From positions 1 to 44,204 of the forward strand of contig NZ_JABXFD010000499.1 of NCBI RefSeq assembly GCF_013372625.1: a stretch of DNA of 44,204 nucleotides, in the 5' to 3' direction. This document shows positions 7,194 through 15,887 of this stretch, in pieces (the first letter of the stretch is position 1; every line of letters starts with the position of its first letter). A program made the translations under genes and the position numbers. The notes below the pieces were generated by a model. That model had not been told where the DNA came from. It saw only the letters and a program-made list of their open reading frames with translations, and ran no database searches. The stretch comes from Actinomadura sp. BRA 177 (GTDB lineage: Bacteria; Actinomycetota; Actinomycetes; Streptosporangiales; Streptosporangiaceae).

Positions 7194-9214
7194 TGGACGC
7201 TGGTCGGCTGCTCGTCCGCGTCACCGTCGCCCCCGCCCTGCTCATCGTGGCGTGGCTGGCGGTCGCGCTGCCGCTGCTGATGGCGGGCGTGTTCCGTCCG
7301 GCGCCCGCGTTCGCGCTGTTCGTGCCGGTCGCGGCGGTGGTGCTGTGGCTCGGGCTCCGGTCCCGGCCGCGCGAAGAACCGGGCCCGGTGCCGTGGTGGA
7401 CGACCGGGAGCGTCCTCGCGATCACCGTCGCGTTCCTGGTGCTCCAGGTGGTCATGGTCTCGGAGCAGATCGTCGTCCGCCGCGACCCGGCGTCCTATGT
7501 CCAGTTCGCGACCTGGCTGACCGAGCACGGGTCGCTGCCCATCCCGCGTTCGGTCGACGCGTTCGGCGGCCCGGACGGCGTCCTCGCCTTCGAGAGCCCC
7601 GCCTTCTACGCGGACGGCGGCGCGATCGTCCCGCAGTTCATGGCGGGGATGCCGCTGGTCCTCGCGCTCGGCGGCTGGCTCGGCGGCACGCACGGGATCC
7701 TGCTCATGGCGCCGCTGCTCGGCGCGTGCTGCGTGCTCGCGTTCGCCGGGCTCGTCGCGCGGCTCGTCGGCGCGCGCTGGGCGCCCGCCGGGGCGCTGCT
7801 GCTGGCGCTGACGCTGCCGATGCTCTACGTCTCGCGCAGCACGTTCAGCGAGCTGCCCGCGATCGTCCTGCTGCTGGGCGGGCTGTCGCTGATGGTCGAC
7901 ATGCGCCGGGACGAGGGCCGGGTCGCGGACCTGAAGGCGTTCCTGGCGGCCTTGGCGCTCGGGCTGATCGTGCTCGTCCGCATCGACGGGCTGCGGGACG
8001 TCCTGCCGGTGCTCGCGTTCGCCGGCCTGCTCATCGGGCTCCGGCGGCGCACCGGGTACTGGGTGGCCGGCGGGCTGCTGCTCGGCGCGGGCGCCGGGCT
8101 GGCCGAGGGCTTCACGCTGTCCCGGCCCTACCTGCGGTACCTCGACTCGTCGATCAAGCCGCTGCTGGCCATCAGCGCGGCGGTGCTCGTCGCCACGGCC
8201 GTCATGGCCGTGCTGCTGCGGGTCGGCCGGACGGGCACGCGGCTGCGGCGGCTGGGCGCGGCGGTCGCGCGCGGACGGCTGCCGGGCGTCGCCGCCGGAC
8301 TCACGGTGCTGGTGATGATCGGCTTCGCGGTCCGGCCGCTGGTGCAGACCGTCCGGCGGATCCCGGCGACGAAGGACGACGAGCTGAACGTCCGGTTCAT
8401 CGAGATGGTGCAGCGGATCCAGCACCTCCCGGTGGACGGCACCCGGCAGTACTCGGAGCTGTCCCTGTACTGGGTCGTCTGGTACATCGGCGTCCCCGCG
8501 CTGCTGTTCGCGACACTGGGCGCGGCGCTGATCGTGCGGCGGCTGCTGGGTGGACGCTCGCCGGAGTGGCTGCTGCCCTACGCGATGATCGTCTGGACGA
8601 CGACGCAGGTGCTGATCCGGCCGGGCATCACCCCGGACCATCCGTGGGCGTCCCGGCGGCTGATCGGCCTCGTCATCCCCGGCCTGCTGCTGTTCACCGT
8701 GTTCGCGTCGGCGTGGACGGTGCGGCGCGTCCGTCGGCTCGGGTACGGGCCGAAGCTGGTGAACCGGGGCGCCGTCGTCGGCGTCCTGCTGATGCTCGTG
8801 CCGATCGTGCTGACGTCCGGCGGGTTCCTGGTGACCCGGACGGAGCAGCACGAGGTGGGCGCCGTGCGAGGCATGTGCGACGCGCTGCCGGCGCGCAGTT
8901 CGGTCGTGGTGGTCGAGCAGTCGACGGCGGACCGGTTCCTGCAGGTCGTGCGGGGGATGTGCGGGGTGCCCACGGCGCGGGTGCGCGGCGGGGCCGGGCC
9001 CGCCGACATGAAGCGGGTCATCGCCGGCGTGTTCGCGGCCGGGCGGCAGCCGGTGATCATGGCGGCGAAGCGGGAGCAGGTCGCGCCGTACGGGACGCCG
9101 GAACACGTCCTGCACGTGCGGACGCGGCAGGACGGGCGCACCCTCTCCAAGCCGCCGGGCGGGACGTGGGGGCTGGTCATGGACGTCTGGCTCGCCGAAC
9201 CGTCCGCGCCGTAG
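7190..9214 (+). CDS. Large polytopic membrane protein, probable GT-C-type glycosyltransferase
   Basis: The 674-aa protein has about a dozen hydrophobic segments, starting with VTVAPALLIVAWLAVALPLL. After helix 3 comes an extracytoplasmic loop containing RRDPASYVQFATWL and YADGGAIVPQFMAG, in the position where polyprenyl-phosphate-sugar-dependent (GT39/ArnT-like) enzymes carry an acidic catalytic residue. The last 130 residues form a soluble domain (ARSSVVVVEQSTADRFLQ). It probably transfers a sugar from a lipid phosphate donor on the outer face of the membrane, and the following dolichol-phosphate-mannose-like GT2 could supply that donor. Start ATG 7190 or 7193, both behind GGGGCGGG. It is divergent from the TIGR03089 gene. 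Confidence 0.75.
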   Translation: MMDAGRLLVRVTVAPALLIVAWLAVALPLLMAGVFRPAPAFALFVPVAAVVLWLGLRSRPREEPGPVPWWTTGSVLAITVAFLVLQVVMVSEQIVVRRDPASYVQFATWLTEHGSLPIPRSVDAFGGPDGVLAFESPAFYADGGAIVPQFMAGMPLVLALGGWLGGTHGILLMAPLLGACCVLAFAGLVARLVGARWAPAGALLLALTLPMLYVSRSTFSELPAIVLLLGGLSLMVDMRRDEGRVADLKAFLAALALGLIVLVRIDGLRDVLPVLAFAGLLIGLRRRTGYWVAGGLLLGAGAGLAEGFTLSRPYLRYLDSSIKPLLAISAAVLVATAVMAVLLRVGRTGTRLRRLGAAVARGRLPGVAAGLTVLVMIGFAVRPLVQTVRRIPATKDDELNVRFIEMVQRIQHLPVDGTRQYSELSLYWVVWYIGVPALLFATLGAALIVRRLLGGRSPEWLLPYAMIVWTTTQVLIRPGITPDHPWASRRLIGLVIPGLLLFTVFASAWTVRRVRRLGYGPKLVNRGAVVGVLLMLVPIVLTSGGFLVTRTEQHEVGAVRGMCDALPARSSVVVVEQSTADRFLQVVRGMCGVPTARVRGGAGPADMKRVIAGVFAAGRQPVIMAAKREQVAPYGTPEHVLHVRTRQDGRTLSKPPGGTWGLVMDVWLAEPSAP

Positions 9215-9271
9215 CCGCCCGTTCGCGTGCCCTCGTGGGGCGAGGAGGCTGCTGAGGTAGGCCGGGGCGAG

Positions 9272-9277
9272 TATCCT
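9272..9277 (+). promoter_or_regulatory. -10 element before the GT2 gene
   Basis: TATCCT lies 8 nt before GTG 9286 in the 71-nt gap after the previous gene. There is no Shine-Dalgarno directly before the GTG, so a leaderless or nearly leaderless mRNA is likely. Confidence 0.4.
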
Positions 9278-9285
9278 CGCGGTGC

Positions 9286-10302
9286 GTGAGCACCCAGTCT
9301 GCCGAGCCGACCGCACCTGCCGAGCCCGCCGCGCCCGCCGAGGTCGCGGCCGCGCCCGACGAGGCGCCGCCCGAACCCGCGGTGGCGGCCGAGCCCGTGG
9401 AGCCGGCGTCCGGGCCCGTCCACGTCACGATCGTCCTGCCCTGCTACAACGAGCAGGACCACGTGATCGACGAGGTCGAGCGCATCTGCAAGGCGATGGA
9501 CAACAGCGGCAAGACCTACGAGCTGCTGGCCGTCGACGACTGCTCGTCCGACGACACGCTCGCCCGGCTGCGCGAGGCCGAACCGCGCTTCCCGAACATG
9601 CGGGTCATGGCGTTCCAGCACAACAGCGGCTCGGGGACGGTCCGGCGCATCGGCTCCCAGCAGGCCCGCGGCGAGATCGTCGTGTGGACGGACGCCGACA
9701 TGTCCTACCCGAACGAGCGGATCCCCGACCTCGTGGACGTCCTGGACACCGACCCGTCGATCGACCAGGTCGTCGGGGCGCGCACCAGCGAGGAGGGGAC
9801 GCACAAGATGCTGCGCGTCCCCGCCAAGTGGTTCATCCGCAAGGTCGCCGAGCGGCTCACCAACTCCAAGATCCCCGACCTGAACTCGGGGCTGCGCGCG
9901 TTCCGCCGCGAGGTGTCGCTGCCGTACCTGCGGCTGCTGCCGCCCGGGTTCTCCTGCGTCACGACGATCACGATCGCGTTTCTGTCGAACCAGCACCCCG
10001 TCCGGTACATGCCGATCGACTACGCGAAGCGGGCCGGGAAGTCGAAGTTCCACTTCACCAAGGACGCCTACCGCTACATCCTGCAGGTGCTGCGGATGGT
10101 CATGTACTTCAACCCGCTCAAGGTGCTGATGCCGCCCGCGCTGTGGCTGATCCTCATCGGGCTCGGCAAGGGCGTGTTCGACATGGTGGTGCACTTCGGC
10201 TACTTCGCCAACAACACCATCATGATCTTCGTGACCGGGTTGATCATCGCGTCGCTGGCGCTGCTCGCCGACCTGATCGTCCGATCGCGCGGCGACGTCT
10301 AG
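9286..10302 (+). CDS. GT2 family glycosyltransferase, polyprenyl-phosphate-mannose synthase-like
   Basis: The 338-aa protein begins with about 45 Ala/Pro/Glu-rich residues. A GT2 domain follows (VTIVLPCYNEQDHV, LLAVDDCSSDDT, and the DxD motif in VVWTDADMSYPNERI). Two or three C-terminal helices close it (VFDMVVHFGYFANN and the segment after it). This is the layout of dolichol/polyprenyl-phosphate sugar synthases with a membrane tail, so it may load a sugar onto polyprenyl phosphate for the neighbouring GT-C enzyme. The start is GTG 9286. The next gene begins 4 nt after its stop, indicating an operon. Confidence 0.87.
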   Translation: MSTQSAEPTAPAEPAAPAEVAAAPDEAPPEPAVAAEPVEPASGPVHVTIVLPCYNEQDHVIDEVERICKAMDNSGKTYELLAVDDCSSDDTLARLREAEPRFPNMRVMAFQHNSGSGTVRRIGSQQARGEIVVWTDADMSYPNERIPDLVDVLDTDPSIDQVVGARTSEEGTHKMLRVPAKWFIRKVAERLTNSKIPDLNSGLRAFRREVSLPYLRLLPPGFSCVTTITIAFLSNQHPVRYMPIDYAKRAGKSKFHFTKDAYRYILQVLRMVMYFNPLKVLMPPALWLILIGLGKGVFDMVVHFGYFANNTIMIFVTGLIIASLALLADLIVRSRGDV

Positions 10303-10306
10303 CGGC

Positions 10307-11395
10307 ATGCGCGTAGCCATCGTCGGGCCGGCGTTCCCGTACAAGGGCGGCGGCGCCCGGCACACGACCGAGCTGGCGCACCGGCTGGCCGCCGCCGGGC
10401 ACGACGTCGCCATCGAGTCGTGGCGCGCCCAGTACCCGGGGTTCCTGTATCCGGGGCAGCAGACGATCGCGGAGCCGGAGGGCGAGCCGTTCCCCGGCAC
10501 CCGGCACCGGCTCGACTGGCGGCGTCCGGACGGCTGGTGGCGAACGGGCCGCGCCCTGCGCTCGTACGACCTGGTGGTCCTGGTGGTGCTGAGCACCGTC
10601 CAGGTGCCGTCCTACCTGGGGATTCTGAGCGGTATCCGGCGCGGGACGCGGGTGGTGGCGCTGTGCCACAACGTCCTGCCGCATGAGCGCAAGCCGTACG
10701 ACGAACCGCTGATGAAGCGGCTTCTACGGAAGGTGGACGGCGTGCTCGTCCACACCGAGGCGCAGGCGGATGTGGCGCGCGGCCTTACCGACCGTCCCGT
10801 GCGGGTCGCGGAGATGGCCGCGCACCTACCTGCGGCGGGGAGTGTGTCGCCGGCCGATCAGAAGGTGCGGCGGCGGCTGCTGTTCTTCGGGATCGTCCGC
10901 CCGTACAAGGGCTTGGACGTTCTGCTGCGCGCGTTGGCCGAGGGCCCGGACGACGTGGCGCTGACCGTCGCGGGCGAGTTCTGGGGCGGCCTGGACGAGA
11001 CCCGCGAGCTGATCAGGTCACTCGACCTTGCCTCACGGGTGGAGTTGCGTCCCGGATACGTCCCGGCCGCCGACGTTCCGGGACTGTTCGCCGCCGCCGA
11101 CGCGCTCGTCCTGCCGTACCGGACGGCGACCGCGTCGCAGAACGTCTGGATGGCCTACGAGCACGGGCTGCCGGTCATCGCCACCGACGTGGGCGGCTTC
11201 GCGGCCCAGATCCGCGACGGCGAGGACGGCCTGGTCTGCCGCCCGGACGACGTGGCGTCCCTGGCGTCCGCGCTGCGGCGCTTCTACGAACCGGGCGAGC
11301 CGGAGCGCCTCCGCTCCGGCGTCCGCCCGGTCGACCACGGGCCCCTCTGGGCCGCCTACCTCGACGCGCTCACAGGTGCGGTTCGATGTCCTTGA
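10307..11395 (+). CDS. GT4 family glycosyltransferase (GT-B fold)
   Basis: The 362-aa protein has an N-terminal acceptor domain with the Gly-rich loop (VGPAFPYKGGGARHTTELAHRL). The C-terminal donor domain carries LLFFGIVRPYKGLDVLL, a PGYVPAADVPGLFAAADALV stretch and the late YEHGLPVIATDVGGF box; the E of EX7E-type enzymes is partly replaced by W-M-A-Y-E-H. It transfers a nucleotide-activated hexose in the cytoplasm. It starts 4 nt after the GT2 gene. Its last 26 nt overlap the end of the convergent thioredoxin gene, so there is no terminator between them. Confidence 0.87.
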   Translation: MRVAIVGPAFPYKGGGARHTTELAHRLAAAGHDVAIESWRAQYPGFLYPGQQTIAEPEGEPFPGTRHRLDWRRPDGWWRTGRALRSYDLVVLVVLSTVQVPSYLGILSGIRRGTRVVALCHNVLPHERKPYDEPLMKRLLRKVDGVLVHTEAQADVARGLTDRPVRVAEMAAHLPAAGSVSPADQKVRRRLLFFGIVRPYKGLDVLLRALAEGPDDVALTVAGEFWGGLDETRELIRSLDLASRVELRPGYVPAADVPGLFAAADALVLPYRTATASQNVWMAYEHGLPVIATDVGGFAAQIRDGEDGLVCRPDDVASLASALRRFYEPGEPERLRSGVRPVDHGPLWAAYLDALTGAVRCP

Positions 11396-11693
11396 GCAGA
11401 GCGCGCTTCGGCTTGGCGCCGACGATCTGCTGGACGACCTCGCCGTTCTTGAGGAGCAGCAGGGTCGGCAGCCCCATCACGCCGTACTTGTTCGGCGTGT
11501 CCGGGTTCGCGTCGTAGTCCATCTTCGCGATCTTGATCTTGCCGTCCTGCTCCTCGGCGATCTGCTCCAGGATCGGGGCGATCATGCGGCACGGCCCGCA
11601 CCAGTCGGCCCAGAAGTCGACCAGCACTGGAATGTCGCTCTTGAGGACCTCGTCCGCGAATGTCGCGTCGGTCACGGTGATCGGGGCCGTCAC
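11370..11693 (-). CDS. trxA: Thioredoxin
   Basis: At 107 aa it is a full-length classical thioredoxin, with VLVDFWADWCGPCRM (WCGPC redox site), the buried Asp equivalent DFWADW, and the cis-proline loop GLPTLLLLKNGE. It reduces protein disulfides in the cytoplasm. Its ATG overlaps the TGA of the upstream flippase-like gene (ATGA at 11690-11693), so its translation is probably coupled to that gene. Its 3' end overlaps the convergent GT4 gene by 26 nt. Lying inside a glycan cluster is unusual for a housekeeping trxA, so it may be one of several thioredoxins. Confidence 0.95.
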   Translation of the reverse strand: MTAPITVTDATFADEVLKSDIPVLVDFWADWCGPCRMIAPILEQIAEEQDGKIKIAKMDYDANPDTPNKYGVMGLPTLLLLKNGEVVQQIVGAKPKRALLKDIEPHL

Positions 11694-12664
11694 GGTCCCT
11701 CCTTCGTAGGCTGTGTTCCCGTCACAAGTTCTTTGGGGGGCGGTTCATTCCCCGCCGCCGGCGCGGTACGCCCCAGCAGGAAGGCCACCCCCGCGTTGAT
11801 GAGGTCGGCGAGCGTCAGCAGCACCCGCGACGCGATCGCGACCACGACCGGTGCGCCCGCCGGCAGCACCGGCGTCAGCACCACGGTCAGCGCGGCCTCC
11901 CGCGCGCCGATGCCGCCCGGCGCGATGAACACCAGGAAGCCGGCGACGAACGCCAGCGCGTAGGCGCCGGTCACGACGAACGGCAGGCCCGTCCCGTCCC
12001 CGCCGACGGCCATGCAGAGCAGCCAGGTGTGCACGCCGAACAGGACCCAGCCGAGGACCGTCCAGCCGACGGCCTTCAGCGTGACGGCGAGGCTCACCGG
12101 GTGCTCCAGCGGCGGCCGGCGGATGAGCCGGAGCATCGTCCCCAGCGCCCACGTCACGATCTTCGGGTGCAGCAGCACCAGCAGGACGGGTGCCAGCAGG
12201 AACAGCCACCAGTACTCGTCCCGCGCCGCCTTCGACGTCAGCGGCAGTGTCACCGCCGCGACCATCAGCCCGCAGGCCGTGGACGTCGCGACCGCCAGCA
12301 TCGTCGAGCCGAAGCTGCGCTCCGGCGGCACCTTGTGCTCGCGGGTCATCTCGATCTGCGTGACCAGCGCCCACACCTTGCCCGGCACGTACTTGCCGAG
12401 CTGGGAGATCCCGGAGATCCGGAAGATGGCCCGCACCGGCAGCGGCGACCCGAGCCCGGCGAGGAACTCCCGCCAGCCCAGCATCCAGATGAAGAGGCCG
12501 GCCAGGCCCGCCGCCAGCGCCCCGGCGAGCGCGGCCCAGGACATCTGCTCGAACGCCCGCACCGTCGCGTCCCACTGGGAGGCCACGCTGTAGCCGCAGA
12601 ACGCCAGCGCGAGCAGCACCAGCACCACCCGCAGCGCCCGCACGGCGACGACCTTCATCCTCAC
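11690..12664 (-). CDS. Flippase-like membrane protein (lysylphosphatidylglycerol synthase TM region, UPF0104)
   Basis: The 324-aa protein has about eight hydrophobic helices and the family features SGISQLGKYVPGKVWALVTQ and FIAPGGIGAREAALTVVL. The LPG_synthase_TM family includes the MprF flippase half and AglD-like proteins, which move or handle lipid-linked intermediates, so a role with the glycolipids made here is plausible. GTG 12664 is preferred over ATG 12658 because TAGGCT stands exactly 6 nt before it. The trxA start overlaps its stop. Confidence 0.82.
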   Translation of the reverse strand: MRMKVVAVRALRVVLVLLALAFCGYSVASQWDATVRAFEQMSWAALAGALAAGLAGLFIWMLGWREFLAGLGSPLPVRAIFRISGISQLGKYVPGKVWALVTQIEMTREHKVPPERSFGSTMLAVATSTACGLMVAAVTLPLTSKAARDEYWWLFLLAPVLLVLLHPKIVTWALGTMLRLIRRPPLEHPVSLAVTLKAVGWTVLGWVLFGVHTWLLCMAVGGDGTGLPFVVTGAYALAFVAGFLVFIAPGGIGAREAALTVVLTPVLPAGAPVVVAIASRVLLTLADLINAGVAFLLGRTAPAAGNEPPPKELVTGTQPTKEGP

Positions 12665-12670
12665 CCGCCC

Positions 12671-12676
12671 AGCCTA
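12671..12676 (-). promoter_or_regulatory. -10 element for leaderless transcription of the flippase-like gene
   Basis: Minus-strand TAGGCT, six bases, then GTG 12664. It faces a divergent -10 (TAGAGT at 12710-12715) within a 60-nt intergenic region. Confidence 0.45.
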
Positions 12677-12709
12677 GGCGAACGCGACCTCCCACCCGCC
12701 CGCGCGGCC

Positions 12710-12715
12710 TAGAGT
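12710..12715 (+). promoter_or_regulatory. -10 element before the methyltransferase gene
   Basis: TAGAGT lies 9 nt before ATG 12725. The short gap leaves room for at most a few bases of leader and no ribosome-binding site. Confidence 0.45.
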
Positions 12716-12724
12716 TGGGACACG

Positions 12725-13429
12725 ATGAAGATTTCCGATGTGGTCGCCTTCATGGGGCACCAGGTGCACGTGTGCCGGTACCGCGAGGCGGGGACGCTGC
12801 TCGACTGGCTGGGCCGGGACCTGCGCGGCAAGCGCGTCCTCGACGTCGCGGGCGGCGACGGCTACTGGGCCGGCCAGGCGCGCAAGCGCGGCGCCGACGC
12901 CGTCTCGATCGACCTCGCCCGCGGCAAGATGGTCTACGGCCGGACGCTCGCGAACGCCCCCGCGCTCATCGAGTGCGACGCGCTGCGGCTCCCCTTCGCG
13001 GACGGGACGTTCGACGCGATCCTGTCCGTCTGCGCGATCGAGCACTTCGACGACGGCGGCAAGTCGCTGGACGAGATGGCGCGAGTGCTGAAGCCCGGCG
13101 GTGAGATCTTCATGTCCGCCGACGTGCTGAGCCGCGCCGACACGTGGCCGAAACTGCGCGACGCGCACAAGGCCAAGTACCACGTCCAGCACACCTACAC
13201 CCACGACAGCCTGCGCAAGCTGATGGACGAGCGCGGCCTCGACCTGGTCAAGCACAGCTACCAGTTCCGGACGGCCGCCACGGAACGCCTCTACCTGTCG
13301 CTTTCCACCTACGGCGGCAAGGTCGGCTTCAATGCCGCCGCCCCGCTGACCCCGCTCGTCGCCCTCGCCGACCGCAAGGCCCCGAACGAGCGCGGCAGCA
13401 TCGTGCTCGTCCAGGCGCGTAAGAGGTAG
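12725..13429 (+). CDS. Class I SAM-dependent methyltransferase
   Basis: The 234-aa protein has a Methyltransf_11-type Rossmann core. Motif I is VLDVAGGDGYWAGQA (GGDG in place of GxGxG), an acidic residue ends beta-2 (SIDLARGK), then come CDALRLPFADGTFDAILSV and IEHFDDGGKSLDEMARVLKPGG. It methylates a small molecule or glycolipid; the substrate is not readable. It is divergent from the flippase-like gene and lies 109 nt before a GT4 gene, inside the envelope cluster. The last 60 residues are less typical and may hold the substrate pocket. Confidence 0.87.
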   Translation: MKISDVVAFMGHQVHVCRYREAGTLLDWLGRDLRGKRVLDVAGGDGYWAGQARKRGADAVSIDLARGKMVYGRTLANAPALIECDALRLPFADGTFDAILSVCAIEHFDDGGKSLDEMARVLKPGGEIFMSADVLSRADTWPKLRDAHKAKYHVQHTYTHDSLRKLMDERGLDLVKHSYQFRTAATERLYLSLSTYGGKVGFNAAAPLTPLVALADRKAPNERGSIVLVQARKR

Positions 13430-13553
13430 CGATCGGGTAGGGGCCTCATCGTGAATCGCGTGCAACGGGGTCACCCGAGCGTGCGCCCTGCGGGCGTAGG
13501 CTCGGAGGGTAAAGAGTGATCTACACCACCGCGCTTGGATGGGGGAATGGACC

Positions 13554-14702
13554 GTGGCGCCTCGAATTCTCCTCGACGCCACCGCCGTGCCTGCCGACCG
13601 CGGCGGGCTCGGCCGGTACGTGGACGGGCTGCTGTGCGCCCTGCACGCGCAGGGCGCCGATCTCGCCGTCGCCTGCCAGCGGGCGGACGAGAAACGCTAC
13701 GAGGGCCTCGTCCCCGGGGCCCGGGTGGTCGCCGGCCCGGCGACGCTGGCGCACCGCGCCACCCGCCTGGCCTGGGAACAGTCGGGCCTGCCGCACCTCG
13801 CCGAGGGGGTCGGCGCGGAGGTCATCCACCTGCCGACCTACACGATGCCGGTGAGCGCCGCCCTGCCCACCGTCGTGACGATCCACGACGTGACCCTCTT
13901 CGCCGAACCCGAGTTGCACGACCCCGTCCGCACCTCGTACATCAAGTCGGCAACCCGCACCGCCGCCCGCCGCGCGACCCGCCTGATAGCCCCGTCCCGC
14001 GCGACCCGCGACGAACTGGTGAGCGTCCTAGGCGCGGACCCGGCGCACATAGACGTCGCCTACCACGGCGTTGACCACGAGGTCTTCCACCGCCCCTCCG
14101 AGGCCGAGATAAAACAGGTCTCCGACCGCCTAGGCCTACACGGCCGCCCCTACATCGCCTACCTGGGCGCCCTCGAACCCCGCAAGAACGTCCCGAACCT
14201 GATCCGAGGCTGGGCCAAGGCTTGCGCGAACCGCCCCGACGCCCCCGCCCTGGTCCTAGCAGGCAGCGGAGGCTGGGACGACGAGGTAGACGCGGCTTTG
14301 GCAACCGTCCCCTTGGACCTGCGCGTCCTACGCCCCGGCTACCTACCGTGGCCGTCCCTCCCCGGCTTCTTCGGCGGCGCCCTGGTCGTCGCGATCCCAA
14401 GCCGCGGCGAGGGCTTCGGCCTGCCCGTCCTAGAGGCCATGTCCTGCGGCGCCCCGGTCCTCACAACCCCCCGAGGCCCCCTCCCCGAGGTAGGCGGCGA
14501 GGCGGTCGCCTACACCGAACCCGACGCACCCGGCATAGCGGACGCCCTGACGGCCCTGATCGACGCCCCGTCCCGCCGCGCCGAACTGGCCGAAGCAGCC
14601 CACACCCGCTCCCGCGAGTTCTCCTGGACGGCCTCCGCCGAAGCCCACATGGCCTCCTACCAGCGCGCAGTCGCCCAATACACCACCACCCACACCCACT
14701 AG
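13554..14702 (+). CDS. GT4 family glycosyltransferase (mannosyltransferase-like)
   Basis: The 382-aa GT-B enzyme starts at GTG 13554, with GGGGGA 7 nt upstream; ATG 13539 is an in-frame alternative that would overlap this SD. It shows RGGLGRYVDGLL at the acceptor side, VVTIHDVTLF, the hinge YIAYLGALEPRKNVPNLIRGW, PGYLPWPSLPGFFGGALVVA, and the EX7E donor motif in SRGEGFGLPVLEAMSCGAPVL. The next gene makes GDP-mannose, which suggests a mannosyl donor. From about 13980 to the end it uses many CTA and ATA codons, rare in its neighbours (see findings). Confidence 0.88.
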   Translation: MAPRILLDATAVPADRGGLGRYVDGLLCALHAQGADLAVACQRADEKRYEGLVPGARVVAGPATLAHRATRLAWEQSGLPHLAEGVGAEVIHLPTYTMPVSAALPTVVTIHDVTLFAEPELHDPVRTSYIKSATRTAARRATRLIAPSRATRDELVSVLGADPAHIDVAYHGVDHEVFHRPSEAEIKQVSDRLGLHGRPYIAYLGALEPRKNVPNLIRGWAKACANRPDAPALVLAGSGGWDDEVDAALATVPLDLRVLRPGYLPWPSLPGFFGGALVVAIPSRGEGFGLPVLEAMSCGAPVLTTPRGPLPEVGGEAVAYTEPDAPGIADALTALIDAPSRRAELAEAAHTRSREFSWTASAEAHMASYQRAVAQYTTTHTH

Positions 14703-14736
14703 GATCTCTCTCCAACCGCGTGGAGAAAGGAACCGA

Positions 14737-15804
14737 GTGGAAGCGATCCTCCTGGTGGGAGGCCAGGGCACCCGCCTGCGCCCCCTAACGATCTCCACCC
14801 CGAAACCCTTGCTCCCGGCGGCGGGAGCGCCACTGCTGGAGCACCAGCTGGCGCGAGCGCGCAACGCGGGCGTGACACGCATCGTGTTCGCCACCTCATA
14901 CCGCGCGGAGATGTTCACCGAGGCATTCGGTGACGGTACGCGCCTCGGCATGGAGATCGTCTATGTGACCGAGGACGAACCGCTCGGCACTGCGGGCGCG
15001 ATCCGCAACGCCTCCACCGCCCTGGCGTGCGATGCGGACAGCCCCGTCCTCGTTCTGAACGGCGACATCCTTTCCGGGCATGACATCTCCGCCCAGATCG
15101 CCGCGCACGAGAAGGGGGAGGCCGCGGTCACCCTGCACCTGACCCTGGTCGACGACGCCCGCCGGTACGGCTCAGTCCCGACGTCGCCGGACGGCCGGGT
15201 CCTCGACTTCGTGGAGAAGTCCCCCAACCCGCCTACGAACCAGGTCAACGCCGGCTGTTACGTCTTCCGCCGCTCGGTGATCGACGGCATCCCCGTGGGA
15301 CGGGTCGTGTCGGCGGAGTATGAGACCTTCCCCGAACTGCTCGCCGCAGGCGAGCCGGTCTGCGGCTATGTCGAGGCCGCGTACTGGTTGGACGTGGGGA
15401 CGCCCGCCGCGTTCGTCCGGGGCGTCAGCGACCTCGTACTCGGTGCGCTGGCGTCCCCGGTCGTCACGGCGAACGAGCATGGCGTCCTCCTGCTCGACGA
15501 TGCCTCCGTGGCACCCAGCGCCCGCGTCGGCGGCGGCACCGTCGTCGGCGCCGGAGCGAGAGTCGGCGCGGACGCCCGCGTCGAGTCCAGCGTCCTGTTC
15601 GACGGCGTCGTCATCGAGCCCGGCGCCCGGGTCATCCGTTCGGTCATCGGCGACGGCGCCCGCATCTGCTCCGGTGTCGTCCTGGAGGACTGCGTCATCG
15701 GCGACGGCGCGACCGTAGGCCAGGGGAATCAACTGATCAACGGCGCTCGAGTCTGGCCGAATGTGGAACTGCCGGCGACCGCCGTCCGCTTCTCCCCCGA
15801 GTAG
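14737..15804 (+). CDS. manB: Mannose-1-phosphate guanylyltransferase (GDP-mannose pyrophosphorylase)
   Basis: The 355-aa protein begins with the nucleotidyltransferase signature ILLVGGQGTRLRPLTISTPK. It contains ETD/GTAGAIRNA-type elements and NGDIL, and VEKSPNPPTNQVNAGCYVF in the sugar-binding region. A C-terminal left-handed beta-helix of hexapeptide repeats follows (ARVGGGTVVGAGARVGADAR). It joins GTP and mannose-1-P to give GDP-mannose, the donor for mannosyltransferases and polyprenyl-P-mannose synthase, both represented upstream. Start GTG 14737, with AGAAAGGA upstream. The name follows actinobacterial usage (ManB of M. tuberculosis); a glucose-1-P nucleotidyltransferase is the alternative. 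Confidence 0.87.
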   Translation: MEAILLVGGQGTRLRPLTISTPKPLLPAAGAPLLEHQLARARNAGVTRIVFATSYRAEMFTEAFGDGTRLGMEIVYVTEDEPLGTAGAIRNASTALACDADSPVLVLNGDILSGHDISAQIAAHEKGEAAVTLHLTLVDDARRYGSVPTSPDGRVLDFVEKSPNPPTNQVNAGCYVFRRSVIDGIPVGRVVSAEYETFPELLAAGEPVCGYVEAAYWLDVGTPAAFVRGVSDLVLGALASPVVTANEHGVLLLDDASVAPSARVGGGTVVGAGARVGADARVESSVLFDGVVIEPGARVIRSVIGDGARICSGVVLEDCVIGDGATVGQGNQLINGARVWPNVELPATAVRFSPE

Positions 15805-15887
15805 CCTCAAACGGGGAGGATGATTTCCGGTCGCATGTGATCGGATTTCGTCAAGGCTCCTCGAAAGGCGAGACCGGCGGGTGGCCC

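Noticed and set aside
7172..9316. Open frame of 714 codons antisense to the membrane glycosyltransferase
   Set aside because: Composition of a shadow frame (Arg/Gln/Asp/His-rich); the plus strand encodes regular membrane helices.
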